DNA from: an uncultured Fibrobacter sp.
GTDB lineage: Bacteria; Fibrobacterota; Fibrobacteria; Fibrobacterales; Fibrobacteraceae
Direction: 5' to 3'
DNA: 64,000 nucleotides
Assembly: GCF_900316465.1 (NCBI RefSeq)
Contig: NZ_ONDD01000011.1
Span: 1-64,000 of the forward strand
A program made the translations under genes and the position numbers. Positions 16,301 through 23,023 of this stretch are shown in pieces. Each line of letters begins with the position of its first letter. The first letter of the stretch is position 1. Under the pieces are notes generated by a model. That model saw only the letters and a program-made list of their open reading frames with translations, was not told the DNA's origin and did not search any database.

Positions 16301-16837
16301 ATGGACGAAAAAGTGATTCTTCAACACCTTAAGGACGGTAGCCGCGAAGCGTTAAGCCTGCTTTGGCAGGCGCACAGCGCGAACGTGCTGAACTTGGCAT
16401 TCCGTATGCTCAAGGACCGCGACGAGGCCGAAGACGTTCTGATGGACATTTTTGTGCAGATTCCGAAGAAAATCCAGGGTTTTCAGGGGCAATCGGCACT
16501 GGCAACGTGGCTCTACAGGCTCACCGTCAATGAATGTCTTATGAAACTTCGGGCGCAAAAGCGCCACCGCGAACTCGAAGAAGAACACTTAGACACCATC
16601 GTGGAAGAGGCTCTCGGCAAAAACGAGGACTTTGACACGAGCAATTTCGATCCGGAACTTTTAGAAAAGGCCCTGAACACGCTCAACGCCGAAACGCGAA
16701 GCATGCTCTGGCTTAAAGACGCCGAAGACTTGGACGTGAAAGACCTGGCGGAAATCTACAGGATGCCCGAAGGAACCATCAAGGCACGCCTCAGTCGCGC
16801 AAGGAATTTGTTAAAAAAGGAGCTTAACCATGTCTAA
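16301..16837 (+). CDS. ECF (sigma-70 family) RNA polymerase sigma factor
   Basis: Protein of 178 aa, normal size for an ECF sigma. Region 2 is FRMLKDRDEAEDVLMDIFVQIPKKI, and LATWLYRLTVNECLMKLR is the classic start of the linker. Region 4 is DLDVKDLAEIYRMPEGTIKARLSRARNLLKKEL, a helix-turn-helix. The ATG at 16301 (AAAGGG upstream) is preferred over the in-frame ATG at 16262. It overlaps the next gene by 8 bp. Downstream come a one-helix membrane protein and a Cys-rich periplasmic protein, an arrangement like metal- or envelope-stress sensing sigma systems (compare CnrH/CnrY/CnrX). Confidence 0.93.
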   Translation: MDEKVILQHLKDGSREALSLLWQAHSANVLNLAFRMLKDRDEAEDVLMDIFVQIPKKIQGFQGQSALATWLYRLTVNECLMKLRAQKRHRELEEEHLDTIVEEALGKNEDFDTSNFDPELLEKALNTLNAETRSMLWLKDAEDLDVKDLAEIYRMPEGTIKARLSRARNLLKKELNHV

Positions 16838-17189
16838 TAAAATTGACTTCTCGAAAATGGAGCGGCTCACTCCTCGGGCTGACTCGTGGGACAAAGTCTG
16901 CGCCCGCCTTGACGCCGAAAACGCGAAGAGCAAGATTATCCCTATCAAGAGCTGGTACAGCGCGATTCCGCTGGCCGCAAGCTTTGTGCTTGTGAGCCTG
17001 ACCGCGATTTTGCCGTCTTTTACCAGCGATATCGAACAGGAAAATTCTGTTTCGACCGAATACGTTTCGATCAGCAATTCTGCACCGTCCGAAGTCCTGA
17101 GCTGGTACGAAAGCCTCGGGAATTCCGCCAGCGACGAATTCGAAACTTTGGAAGAAACTGTCGGCTTTAATTATTTAATCAAGGAGTAA
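16830..17189 (+). CDS. Small single-pass membrane protein, candidate anti-sigma factor
   Basis: Protein of 119 aa whose start overlaps the sigma gene by 8 bp. The cytoplasmic N-terminus (about 40 residues, with SWDKVCARLDAEN) resembles the short helical sigma-binding segment of small anti-sigma factors. One transmembrane helix follows (WYSAIPLAASFVLVSLTAILP, about 49-69), then about 50 periplasmic, Ser/Glu-rich residues. No zinc-binding HxxxCxxC motif is present, so it is not a ZAS-type anti-sigma. The role is inferred from position and topology. Confidence 0.6.
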   Translation: MSNKIDFSKMERLTPRADSWDKVCARLDAENAKSKIIPIKSWYSAIPLAASFVLVSLTAILPSFTSDIEQENSVSTEYVSISNSAPSEVLSWYESLGNSASDEFETLEETVGFNYLIKE

Positions 17190-17193
17190 CTCT

Positions 17194-17886
17194 ATGAACG
17201 GAAACAAACTCTTCGCGGCAAGTATCGCAATCCTTGCCCTCGCCCTGGGATTTTTCCTGGGAACACTTAAAGGCGGCTGTTGCTGTAACGGCATGGGCAT
17301 GTCCTGCTGCAAAAAAGGCGCCCCTTGTGAACACAGCTCGATGAACGCCCCCTGCGACTGCACCAAGGGTCTCCCCTGTTCTTGCGAAAAGAACGGTCAA
17401 CCTTGCCATTGCCCGAACTGCGCCAAGCATGGCCACAAGGGTCCGCATGGCGACTTTGACAAGGGTCCCGGTCCGAAATTCAAAGGCCCGAACTTTGAAG
17501 TAATCGATTCCTTGCTGCAGGTGACGCCGGAACAGAAGGCCGCCATCGAAGCCAGCCGCGTGAAAGGCGATTCCATTTTCAAGGAACTCCGCAAGCAAAA
17601 GCACGAAGCCGAAAAGGCCCTGGGCGCCGCCCTGGAAAGCAAAGATGAAGCAAACATCGAAGCCGCCAAGGCAAAGGTTCTTGAAGCAGACAAGGCTTTG
17701 CTTGAACACCGCATTAACGGAATGGCTGCTCTCGGCAAGATCTTGACCGCCGAACAGCTTGAAAAGTTCAACGCCTTCCACAAGGAACAGATGAAGAAGT
17801 TCCGCGAGCATAGAAAAGGCCCGCATAGCGAACACCATCACGATGGTCCGCACGGCAACCCGCCTCCTCCGCCTCCGGCTAACTAA
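17194..17886 (+). CDS. Cys-rich Spy/CpxP-like periplasmic protein, candidate metal sensor
   Basis: Protein of 230 aa with an N-terminal membrane anchor (KLFAASIAILALALGFFLGT). A segment follows with 13 Cys in 48 residues (29-31, 38, 39, 45, 54, 56, 62, 64, 71, 73, 76), many as PC or CxC, plus His and Met; this looks like a metal-binding region. Residues of about 105-205 are a long helical domain with two LTxxQ-like motifs (VTPEQ, LTAEQ), as in Spy, CpxP, ZraP and CnrX. The tail is His- and Pro-rich (HSEHHHDGPHG, then six Pro). It lies 4 bp after the candidate anti-sigma gene. I infer a periplasmic metal or thiol sensor/scavenger controlling the sigma factor; the metal is unknown. Confidence 0.72.
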   Translation: MNGNKLFAASIAILALALGFFLGTLKGGCCCNGMGMSCCKKGAPCEHSSMNAPCDCTKGLPCSCEKNGQPCHCPNCAKHGHKGPHGDFDKGPGPKFKGPNFEVIDSLLQVTPEQKAAIEASRVKGDSIFKELRKQKHEAEKALGAALESKDEANIEAAKAKVLEADKALLEHRINGMAALGKILTAEQLEKFNAFHKEQMKKFREHRKGPHSEHHHDGPHGNPPPPPPAN

Positions 17887-17910
17887 GATTTGACTCCCTC
17901 AAAAAGCAAA

Positions 17911-17942
17911 AAGTCCTCGGCATCGCTGTCGAGGACTTTTCT
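17911..17942 (+). terminator. Terminator of the ECF sigma operon
   Basis: Nine-bp stem AAGTCCTCG / CGAGGACTT followed by TTTTCTTT, 25 bp past the stop at 17886. The next 150 bp hold no recognisable gene, only short hairpins including GACACGttCGTGTC at 18090-18103. Confidence 0.85.
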
Positions 17943-18101
17943 TTATTTCAGCTATAGATCCTGCTCCTACGAACCTAATTCAACTATGGCTCTAAAGAGC
18001 CAAGTTTCATATATCGACTCGTTACACTCTCCCCAAAGAGGATAACTCAACTTGAGAACTAAAGTTCTTAGTTTCGTATAGCTCAGGATGACACGTTCGT
18101 G

Positions 18102-19208
18102 TCATTTCTTCATGAACGACAGGTTCTGCGCCACACGGAAAATTCCCTCGGCGCGGTGCTTATTGCTGGCCGATTCTCCGTTGAGATTCTCCAGGAACCG
18201 AGTCAGTTCCAGCACGCCGCCGCCCTGCTTGAGCACATGCACGGAACAAAGGGCAATTACGCCGAGCGAAGAATTGATGATATCCAAGTCGGTATTGGCA
18301 AGCTGGAATGCCGCCAGCTGGTAAGCGTCTTCCGTATTCACTTTGATCATTTTGTCAATATCGCCGAGAGTCGTAAATCCAAAAGACACGAATACGGCCA
18401 AGAAGCGCGAAAGCGATGTCTCGTTAATTTCGGCCTGGTTAATAGAAGCAATGCGTTTGTTCAGCGAATCAAACGGGCGTAGTTCCAAGTAATTGCCGAA
18501 CGAATCTCCGTTCAACTCCACTTCGTCAAAACAACCCGAACTCACCAGAGATTGCACATGGCGGCGGTAATCGTTGATGCCTGAACGAATCAAGCAGAAT
18601 TGTTCGTCGATCAATTCCAGCATTCCCGCCAAGCGATTCAAGTTGCGCAGGTATTCCTTGGGAACTTCGAAGCCCGACTTGTAACCCGTATCGTGGTCCA
18701 GTACCGCCCACACATGCTGCAAGGCCGTGCGCATCTGCACTTCGAAACGGATTTCGTTCATTTGCGGGTAAGCAGGATCAAAATATCTTTCTTTGGGCAA
18801 GCGACAAATAAAATGCAGCGAATTATAGCCGAAGCTGTGAATTTCGTGCATTTTGCGCTTGTCGATACTGTTATCCCAGTCGATTTCAAAAAGGCGGCCC
18901 ACAAGGGCTGCGACTTTATCCACTTCGTCATTATAGAATGTAATGACGCGAACGCCCAAAATATCGGTCAAGTCGGAAAGGGAATTGTACTTGCCCGACT
19001 TGCGTTCGAGTTTGCCCGCAAGGCTATCTTCTGCCTTGACACGGCCTTCGATGGCGTTGATATAGATTTTATTTTCTTTGAAGCTGTCGCGAAGAATTCG
19101 CTTGACAACCCTCAGCAACTTTTCAAAAACAATACGTTGTTCGCGATACTCTTCCAGTATCAGCGCTTCTTTAGGCGGCAGGCGATAGTCCTTCTTCTCT
19201 TCGTCCAT
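18102..19208 (-). CDS. RelA/SpoT-type (p)ppGpp synthetase, synthetase domain only
   Basis: Protein of 368 aa. About residues 20-220 form the RelA_SpoT synthetase fold: RVKAEDSLAGKLERK (substrate-binding basic motif), DLTDILGVRVI, SFGYNSLHFI (G-loop with the base-stacking Tyr) and EVQMRTALQHVWAVLDHDTGYK (catalytic Glu and following helix). No HD hydrolase domain precedes it and no TGS or ACT domain follows. The last 140 residues are a helical region I do not recognise. It follows the HD-domain gene by 7 bp. The start at 19208 is the ATG just after that gene. Together they reconstitute a bifunctional Rel enzyme in two pieces. Whether it senses ribosomes is unclear, since the usual regulatory domains are missing. 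Confidence 0.85.
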   Translation of the reverse strand: MDEEKKDYRLPPKEALILEEYREQRIVFEKLLRVVKRILRDSFKENKIYINAIEGRVKAEDSLAGKLERKSGKYNSLSDLTDILGVRVITFYNDEVDKVAALVGRLFEIDWDNSIDKRKMHEIHSFGYNSLHFICRLPKERYFDPAYPQMNEIRFEVQMRTALQHVWAVLDHDTGYKSGFEVPKEYLRNLNRLAGMLELIDEQFCLIRSGINDYRRHVQSLVSSGCFDEVELNGDSFGNYLELRPFDSLNKRIASINQAEINETSLSRFLAVFVSFGFTTLGDIDKMIKVNTEDAYQLAAFQLANTDLDIINSSLGVIALCSVHVLKQGGGVLELTRFLENLNGESASNKHRAEGIFRVAQNLSFMKK

Positions 19209-19215
19209 GCTCACC

Positions 19216-19779
19216 TTACTTCTTGAAAACCTTTTCGATGGTATCGACGAATTCGTCGTAAGCGAAAGTGCCCTTGAGGCTAGCAAGTGCACGTGCAAGC
19301 CCGCGGAAATGCCATTCGTGCGAAGCCTTGTCCTTGACACAGAACAAGTCCCACACCTTGTCGCCAATCGCCTGGTAATCACGGTAGATGGCGCGGATAT
19401 TACTTAATTTATCTGCAATCGCTACGATTTTGACTTCGTTAGTCGCCGAAGATAAACGTTCAATTGCTTCTTCTTTGCGAAGGCGCCAACTTTCTTGGCG
19501 GCTTTTGCCTTCAAATTCAATGTCGGATTCGGCCTCGACAAGCTCAGCAATGCGCTTGCCGAATTCGCGTTCTACGTCCTTGAGCGTCACAGCGGTATCT
19601 TCTACCGTATCGTGCAATGCCGCGGCGGCCAGAAGTTCCTGGTCGCTAGTCATGGTGGCAGCAATCGAGACAGCCTCCATCGGGTGAACTATATACGGGA
19701 AACCCTTCCCCTTACGTTCTGCCCCCTGGTGCGCCTTGACCGCAAAAACAATCGCTTTGTCGAGAATTGATGTATCCAT
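19216..19779 (-). CDS. HD-domain (p)ppGpp hydrolase-like protein
   Basis: Protein of 187 aa corresponding to the HD half of Rel/SpoT or to small alarmone hydrolases (Mesh1-like). Metal and catalytic motifs are intact: YIVHP, ALHDTVEDT (HD plus the ED pair) and KIVAIADKLSNIRA (distal Asp and Asn). The start at 19779 is chosen because homology begins at once (MDTSILDKAIVFAVKAHQG). It is first in an operon with the synthetase-only gene. The expected reaction is hydrolysis of ppGpp to GDP and pyrophosphate. A broader nucleotide pyrophosphohydrolase role is possible. Confidence 0.85.
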   Translation of the reverse strand: MDTSILDKAIVFAVKAHQGAERKGKGFPYIVHPMEAVSIAATMTSDQELLAAAALHDTVEDTAVTLKDVEREFGKRIAELVEAESDIEFEGKSRQESWRLRKEEAIERLSSATNEVKIVAIADKLSNIRAIYRDYQAIGDKVWDLFCVKDKASHEWHFRGLARALASLKGTFAYDEFVDTIEKVFKK

Positions 19780-19854
19780 GCCACTAAATGTATATAAAAA
19801 TTTTTCTATTTTTACCCTCGCAACAAATAACCGCGCAGCGGAAAGGATTAATCT

Positions 19855-21519
19855 ATGTCGAAACTGACTGATTCTCAGGAATGGAAGGCCCTTGAGGCCC
19901 ACGCCGAAGTCGCAAAGACCTGGCACATGAAGGAACTCTTCGCAAAGGACCCGGCTCGCGCCGAAAAGTTCAGCGCCGAAGCCTGCGGCCTCTTCCTGGA
20001 CTACTCCAAGAACATCATCACCGACGAAACCATGGCCAAGCTCCAGGACCTCCTGAAGTCCGCCGGTTTCGAAGACATGCGCCGTAAGTACTTTGCCGGC
20101 GAAAAGATTAACACCACCGAAAAGCGCGCCGTGCTCCACACCGCGCTCCGCTACAAGGGTAACGATCCGATCTGCGTCGACGGCAAGGACGTGATGCCCG
20201 AAGTTCGCGCCGTGCTCAAGCACATGGAAGAATTCACCAAGCTCGTGCGTACCGGCAAGTGGAAGGGCCACACCGGCAAGTCCATCAAGTACGTGGTGAA
20301 CATCGGTATCGGCGGTTCCGACCTCGGTCCGGTGATGGTGACCGAAGCTTTGAAGCCGTATGCCGACAAGCCGGCTGCTGGCGAATACTCTCCGGAAGTC
20401 TACTTCGTTTCTAACATCGACGGCACCCACATGGCCGAAACCCTCAAGAAGGTGAACATCGAAGAAACGCTCTTCATCGTTGCTTCCAAGACCTTCACCA
20501 CTCTTGAAACCATGACCAACGCCGAAACTGCTAAGGCTGCAGTTCTCAAGGCTTTCAATGGCGACGAAAAGTCCATCGCCAAGCACTTCGTGGCTCTGTC
20601 CACCAACACCGAAGCCGTGTCTGCCTTCGGTATCGACACCGCCAACATGTTCGAATTCTGGAACTGGGTGGGTGGCCGTTACTCCCTGTGGTCTGCAATC
20701 GGTCTTTCCATTGCTCTCCGCATCGGTTTCGACAACTACATGAAGCTCCACCAGGGCGCCTACGAAATGGATCAGCATTTCAAGACTGCTCCGGTCGACA
20801 AGAACCTCCCGGTTATCCTCGCCCTCATCGGCGTGTGGTACAACAACTTCTTCGGCGCTTCCAGCTATGCCATGCTCCCGTACGACCAGTATCTGCACCG
20901 CCTTGCCGCCTATTTCCAGCAGGCCGACATGGAATCCAACGGCAAGACCGTTGACCGCGATTCCAAGCGCGTGAACTACCAGACTGGTCCGATCCTTTGG
21001 GGCGAACCGGGTACGAACGGCCAGCACGCCTTCTACCAGCTGATCCATCAGGGCACCAAGATGATTCCTTGCGACTTCATCGCCCCGGCCAACAGCCACA
21101 ACAAGGTCGGCGACCATCACCAGAAGCTCCTCTCTAACTTCTTTGCACAGCCCGAAGCCTTGATGAACGGCAAGACCCTCGCCCAGGCTCAGGAAGAACT
21201 CCGCAAGGATGGTAAGTCCGAAGAAGAAATCGCATTCCTCGCCCCGCACAAGGTGTTCGAAGGCAACAAGCCGACCAACTCCATCATGATGGACTACGTT
21301 TCTCCGGAAACCCTCGGCGCCCTCATCGCCATGTACGAACACAAGATCTTCACGCAGGGCGTGATCTGGAACATCAACAGCTACGACCAGTGGGGTGTTG
21401 AACTCGGCAAGCAGCTCGCCAAGAAGATCCTTCCGGAACTCGCCAAGGCTGACGCTGAACTCAATCACGACAGCTCCACCAACGGTCTTATCCGCTGGTT
21501 CAAGGCTCACCAGAAGTAA
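19855..21519 (+). CDS. pgi: Glucose-6-phosphate isomerase
   Basis: Cytosolic glycolytic enzyme interconverting glucose 6-phosphate and fructose 6-phosphate. Length 554 aa matches the long bacterial/eukaryotic form (about 550). Family motifs are IGIGGSDLGPVMV, FVSNIDGTHMAETL, SKTFTTLETMTNA, GGRYSLWSAIGLSIAL and GEPGTNGQHAFYQLIHQGT; KxxGVELGKQLAKK holds the C-terminal catalytic Lys. AAAGGA lies 8 nt before the ATG. Its codons are strongly biased (AAG, CTC, GGC, ACC), more than its neighbours, consistent with high expression. Single gene, ending in a strong terminator. Confidence 0.97.
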   Translation: MSKLTDSQEWKALEAHAEVAKTWHMKELFAKDPARAEKFSAEACGLFLDYSKNIITDETMAKLQDLLKSAGFEDMRRKYFAGEKINTTEKRAVLHTALRYKGNDPICVDGKDVMPEVRAVLKHMEEFTKLVRTGKWKGHTGKSIKYVVNIGIGGSDLGPVMVTEALKPYADKPAAGEYSPEVYFVSNIDGTHMAETLKKVNIEETLFIVASKTFTTLETMTNAETAKAAVLKAFNGDEKSIAKHFVALSTNTEAVSAFGIDTANMFEFWNWVGGRYSLWSAIGLSIALRIGFDNYMKLHQGAYEMDQHFKTAPVDKNLPVILALIGVWYNNFFGASSYAMLPYDQYLHRLAAYFQQADMESNGKTVDRDSKRVNYQTGPILWGEPGTNGQHAFYQLIHQGTKMIPCDFIAPANSHNKVGDHHQKLLSNFFAQPEALMNGKTLAQAQEELRKDGKSEEEIAFLAPHKVFEGNKPTNSIMMDYVSPETLGALIAMYEHKIFTQGVIWNINSYDQWGVELGKQLAKKILPELAKADAELNHDSSTNGLIRWFKAHQK

Positions 21520-21551
21520 TCTGAAGGGCGGGCCAAACGCTCCCCAAATTT

Positions 21552-21586
21552 AAAAGGCCGCGACTTAAATGTCGCGGTCTTTTTTA
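21552..21586 (+). terminator. Terminator of pgi
   Basis: Stem CCGCGAC / GTCGCGG with a TTTTTT tract, 32 bp past the pgi stop. Confidence 0.85.
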
Positions 21587-21620
21587 TGCGTTCGACCCTA
21601 GCATTTCTCGCGTAATTTGT

Positions 21621-21654
21621 TATAATTTTTACATTGGGTTATCTAAGAAAGGAG
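21621..21654 (+). promoter_or_regulatory. Promoter and ribosome-binding site of the lipoprotein pair
   Basis: A TATAAT box near 21621 lies about 40 nt upstream of the start, and AAGGAG ends at 21654, 10 nt before the ATG at 21665. This is a conventional leader, in contrast to the leaderless starts elsewhere. The nearer ATG at 21656 is only 1 nt from GGAG and is not preferred. Confidence 0.5.
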
Positions 21655-21664
21655 AATGCCTGCT

Positions 21665-23014
21665 ATGAGAGCAAGCAATATTTTTACGGACAAAATTATT
21701 TCTGCCTTTGTCACGCTTACGTTGACAAGTTTCTTCTTGTGCGCATGTGGCGACGACAAGTCCGGAAGTTCAAACCCGGCAGACCCCGTTCCGGCAGATT
21801 CTACCGAGAACACCTCGATTCCCGCCGACTCGACCAAAGATGCTGCCAAAGATTCCACTAAGGATTCAACGGCCGACAGCCTTTCTACTGAAGACGATAT
21901 CACGCACACGATTAGCGGGTACATCAACCGCGGGCAAATGGAAATCGGAACCACAGTCGTTCTGCGCGAACTCGACAGCAACTTGAACCAAACAGGCGTC
22001 GTCTACCGCGGAGCCATACTCGACTCCCTCGGTTACTATTCCATTCCAGACGTAAAGCTCACCCAGCCTTACGTTCATGTCGAAGCCCTCGGCAAATTCA
22101 ACACCGTTTGCCACGAAATCGTCAGGAATTCAGGCGAATACTTCGGCCCTGTAGAGGCTTACGCCGACATCCGCAAGGGCGATTCCATCGACGTGAACCT
22201 TCTAACGCTCATGCAAGCGACGAGAGTCACCCGCTACATGGATCGCGGTCTTTCGTTTGATTCAGCCATGGCCGCATCGCAGGCCGAAATTTCAAAACTT
22301 TTCATGCTGGACACCCTGCAAGAAGACTTCAACAAATTGAACATGGGAACCTCCCAAAGCGACAACTATTACCTATTGGGCGTCACCGTTCTTATCGAAG
22401 GCTTTTACCCAACCTCCAACTTCGAGAATTTCTTGGAAAGGGATTCCTGGGACGATGGCTTGTTGGGCTCGGCCTGGAAAAACGCATACAACGTAGCTAA
22501 CGAAACCGATTGTTTCAAGTTCTCGGAAAACACCCAAAAGTTCCATTACAGAGTCGCCCGCGGATACGCCAGGACATACCTCAAGAATATTTGGGAAGCG
22601 AAGGCCAAGCTCGGAGAATGCACCGCCGCGAACTACAACGAAATCAAGAGCGTCGCCTACGATTCGACCTACCTCATGTATTGCGATTCTTCAATGTGGT
22701 CCTATGGATCTTGCAAGACCTTAGACAAAATCACTTTGCCCGCTATCATCGACACGACTCCAGGGAAAGTCATTCCCGGGCCGTATTGCACAGACACTTA
22801 TTACTACTGGAAAGATTCCAGCTGGACTGAAGCCGACAATGTCTCGAGAGGCCTCAAGCTAGCCTGCGTGCCGCAAACCGCAGGCACCTACGGCAAGAGC
22901 GGCAAGAAATGTTATTCTTGCAATGGCAACCGCTGGAAAGAAGAAGACGAAATGGAACCGTGCGATGCATGGCTTGCCGCCGTCGAAAAAGAAAAGGCAA
23001 AGGACGAAGAATAA
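21665..23014 (+). CDS. Hypothetical lipoprotein (CGDD type) with Ser/Asp/Thr linker
   Basis: Protein of 449 aa. The signal peptide ends in lipobox LCAC; the mature protein starts CGDDKSGSS, then an acidic Ser/Thr/Asp/Pro linker of about 50 residues (ADSTENT, DSTKDSTADS). Residues of about 75-140 resemble a carboxypeptidase-regulatory or CnaB-like beta domain (HTISGYINRGQMEIGTTVVLRELD, GAILDSLGYYSIPDV). The middle is helical. The C-terminal 110 residues hold five or more Cys (YLMYCDSSM, GSCKTL, GPYCTD, ACVPQTAG, KCYSCNGNRWKEED), a pattern seen before FISUMP domains, but no FISUMP domain follows in this gene. The gene is 9 bp upstream of a FISUMP lipoprotein and probably co-transcribed with it. 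Function unknown. Confidence 0.75.
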   Translation: MRASNIFTDKIISAFVTLTLTSFFLCACGDDKSGSSNPADPVPADSTENTSIPADSTKDAAKDSTKDSTADSLSTEDDITHTISGYINRGQMEIGTTVVLRELDSNLNQTGVVYRGAILDSLGYYSIPDVKLTQPYVHVEALGKFNTVCHEIVRNSGEYFGPVEAYADIRKGDSIDVNLLTLMQATRVTRYMDRGLSFDSAMAASQAEISKLFMLDTLQEDFNKLNMGTSQSDNYYLLGVTVLIEGFYPTSNFENFLERDSWDDGLLGSAWKNAYNVANETDCFKFSENTQKFHYRVARGYARTYLKNIWEAKAKLGECTAANYNEIKSVAYDSTYLMYCDSSMWSYGSCKTLDKITLPAIIDTTPGKVIPGPYCTDTYYYWKDSSWTEADNVSRGLKLACVPQTAGTYGKSGKKCYSCNGNRWKEEDEMEPCDAWLAAVEKEKAKDEE

Positions 23015-23023
23015 GGGGGAAAC

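Noticed and set aside
17943..18101. Possible small RNA in the 160 bp after the ECF operon terminator
   Set aside because: Only short unrelated hairpins are present, with no promoter-terminator pair.
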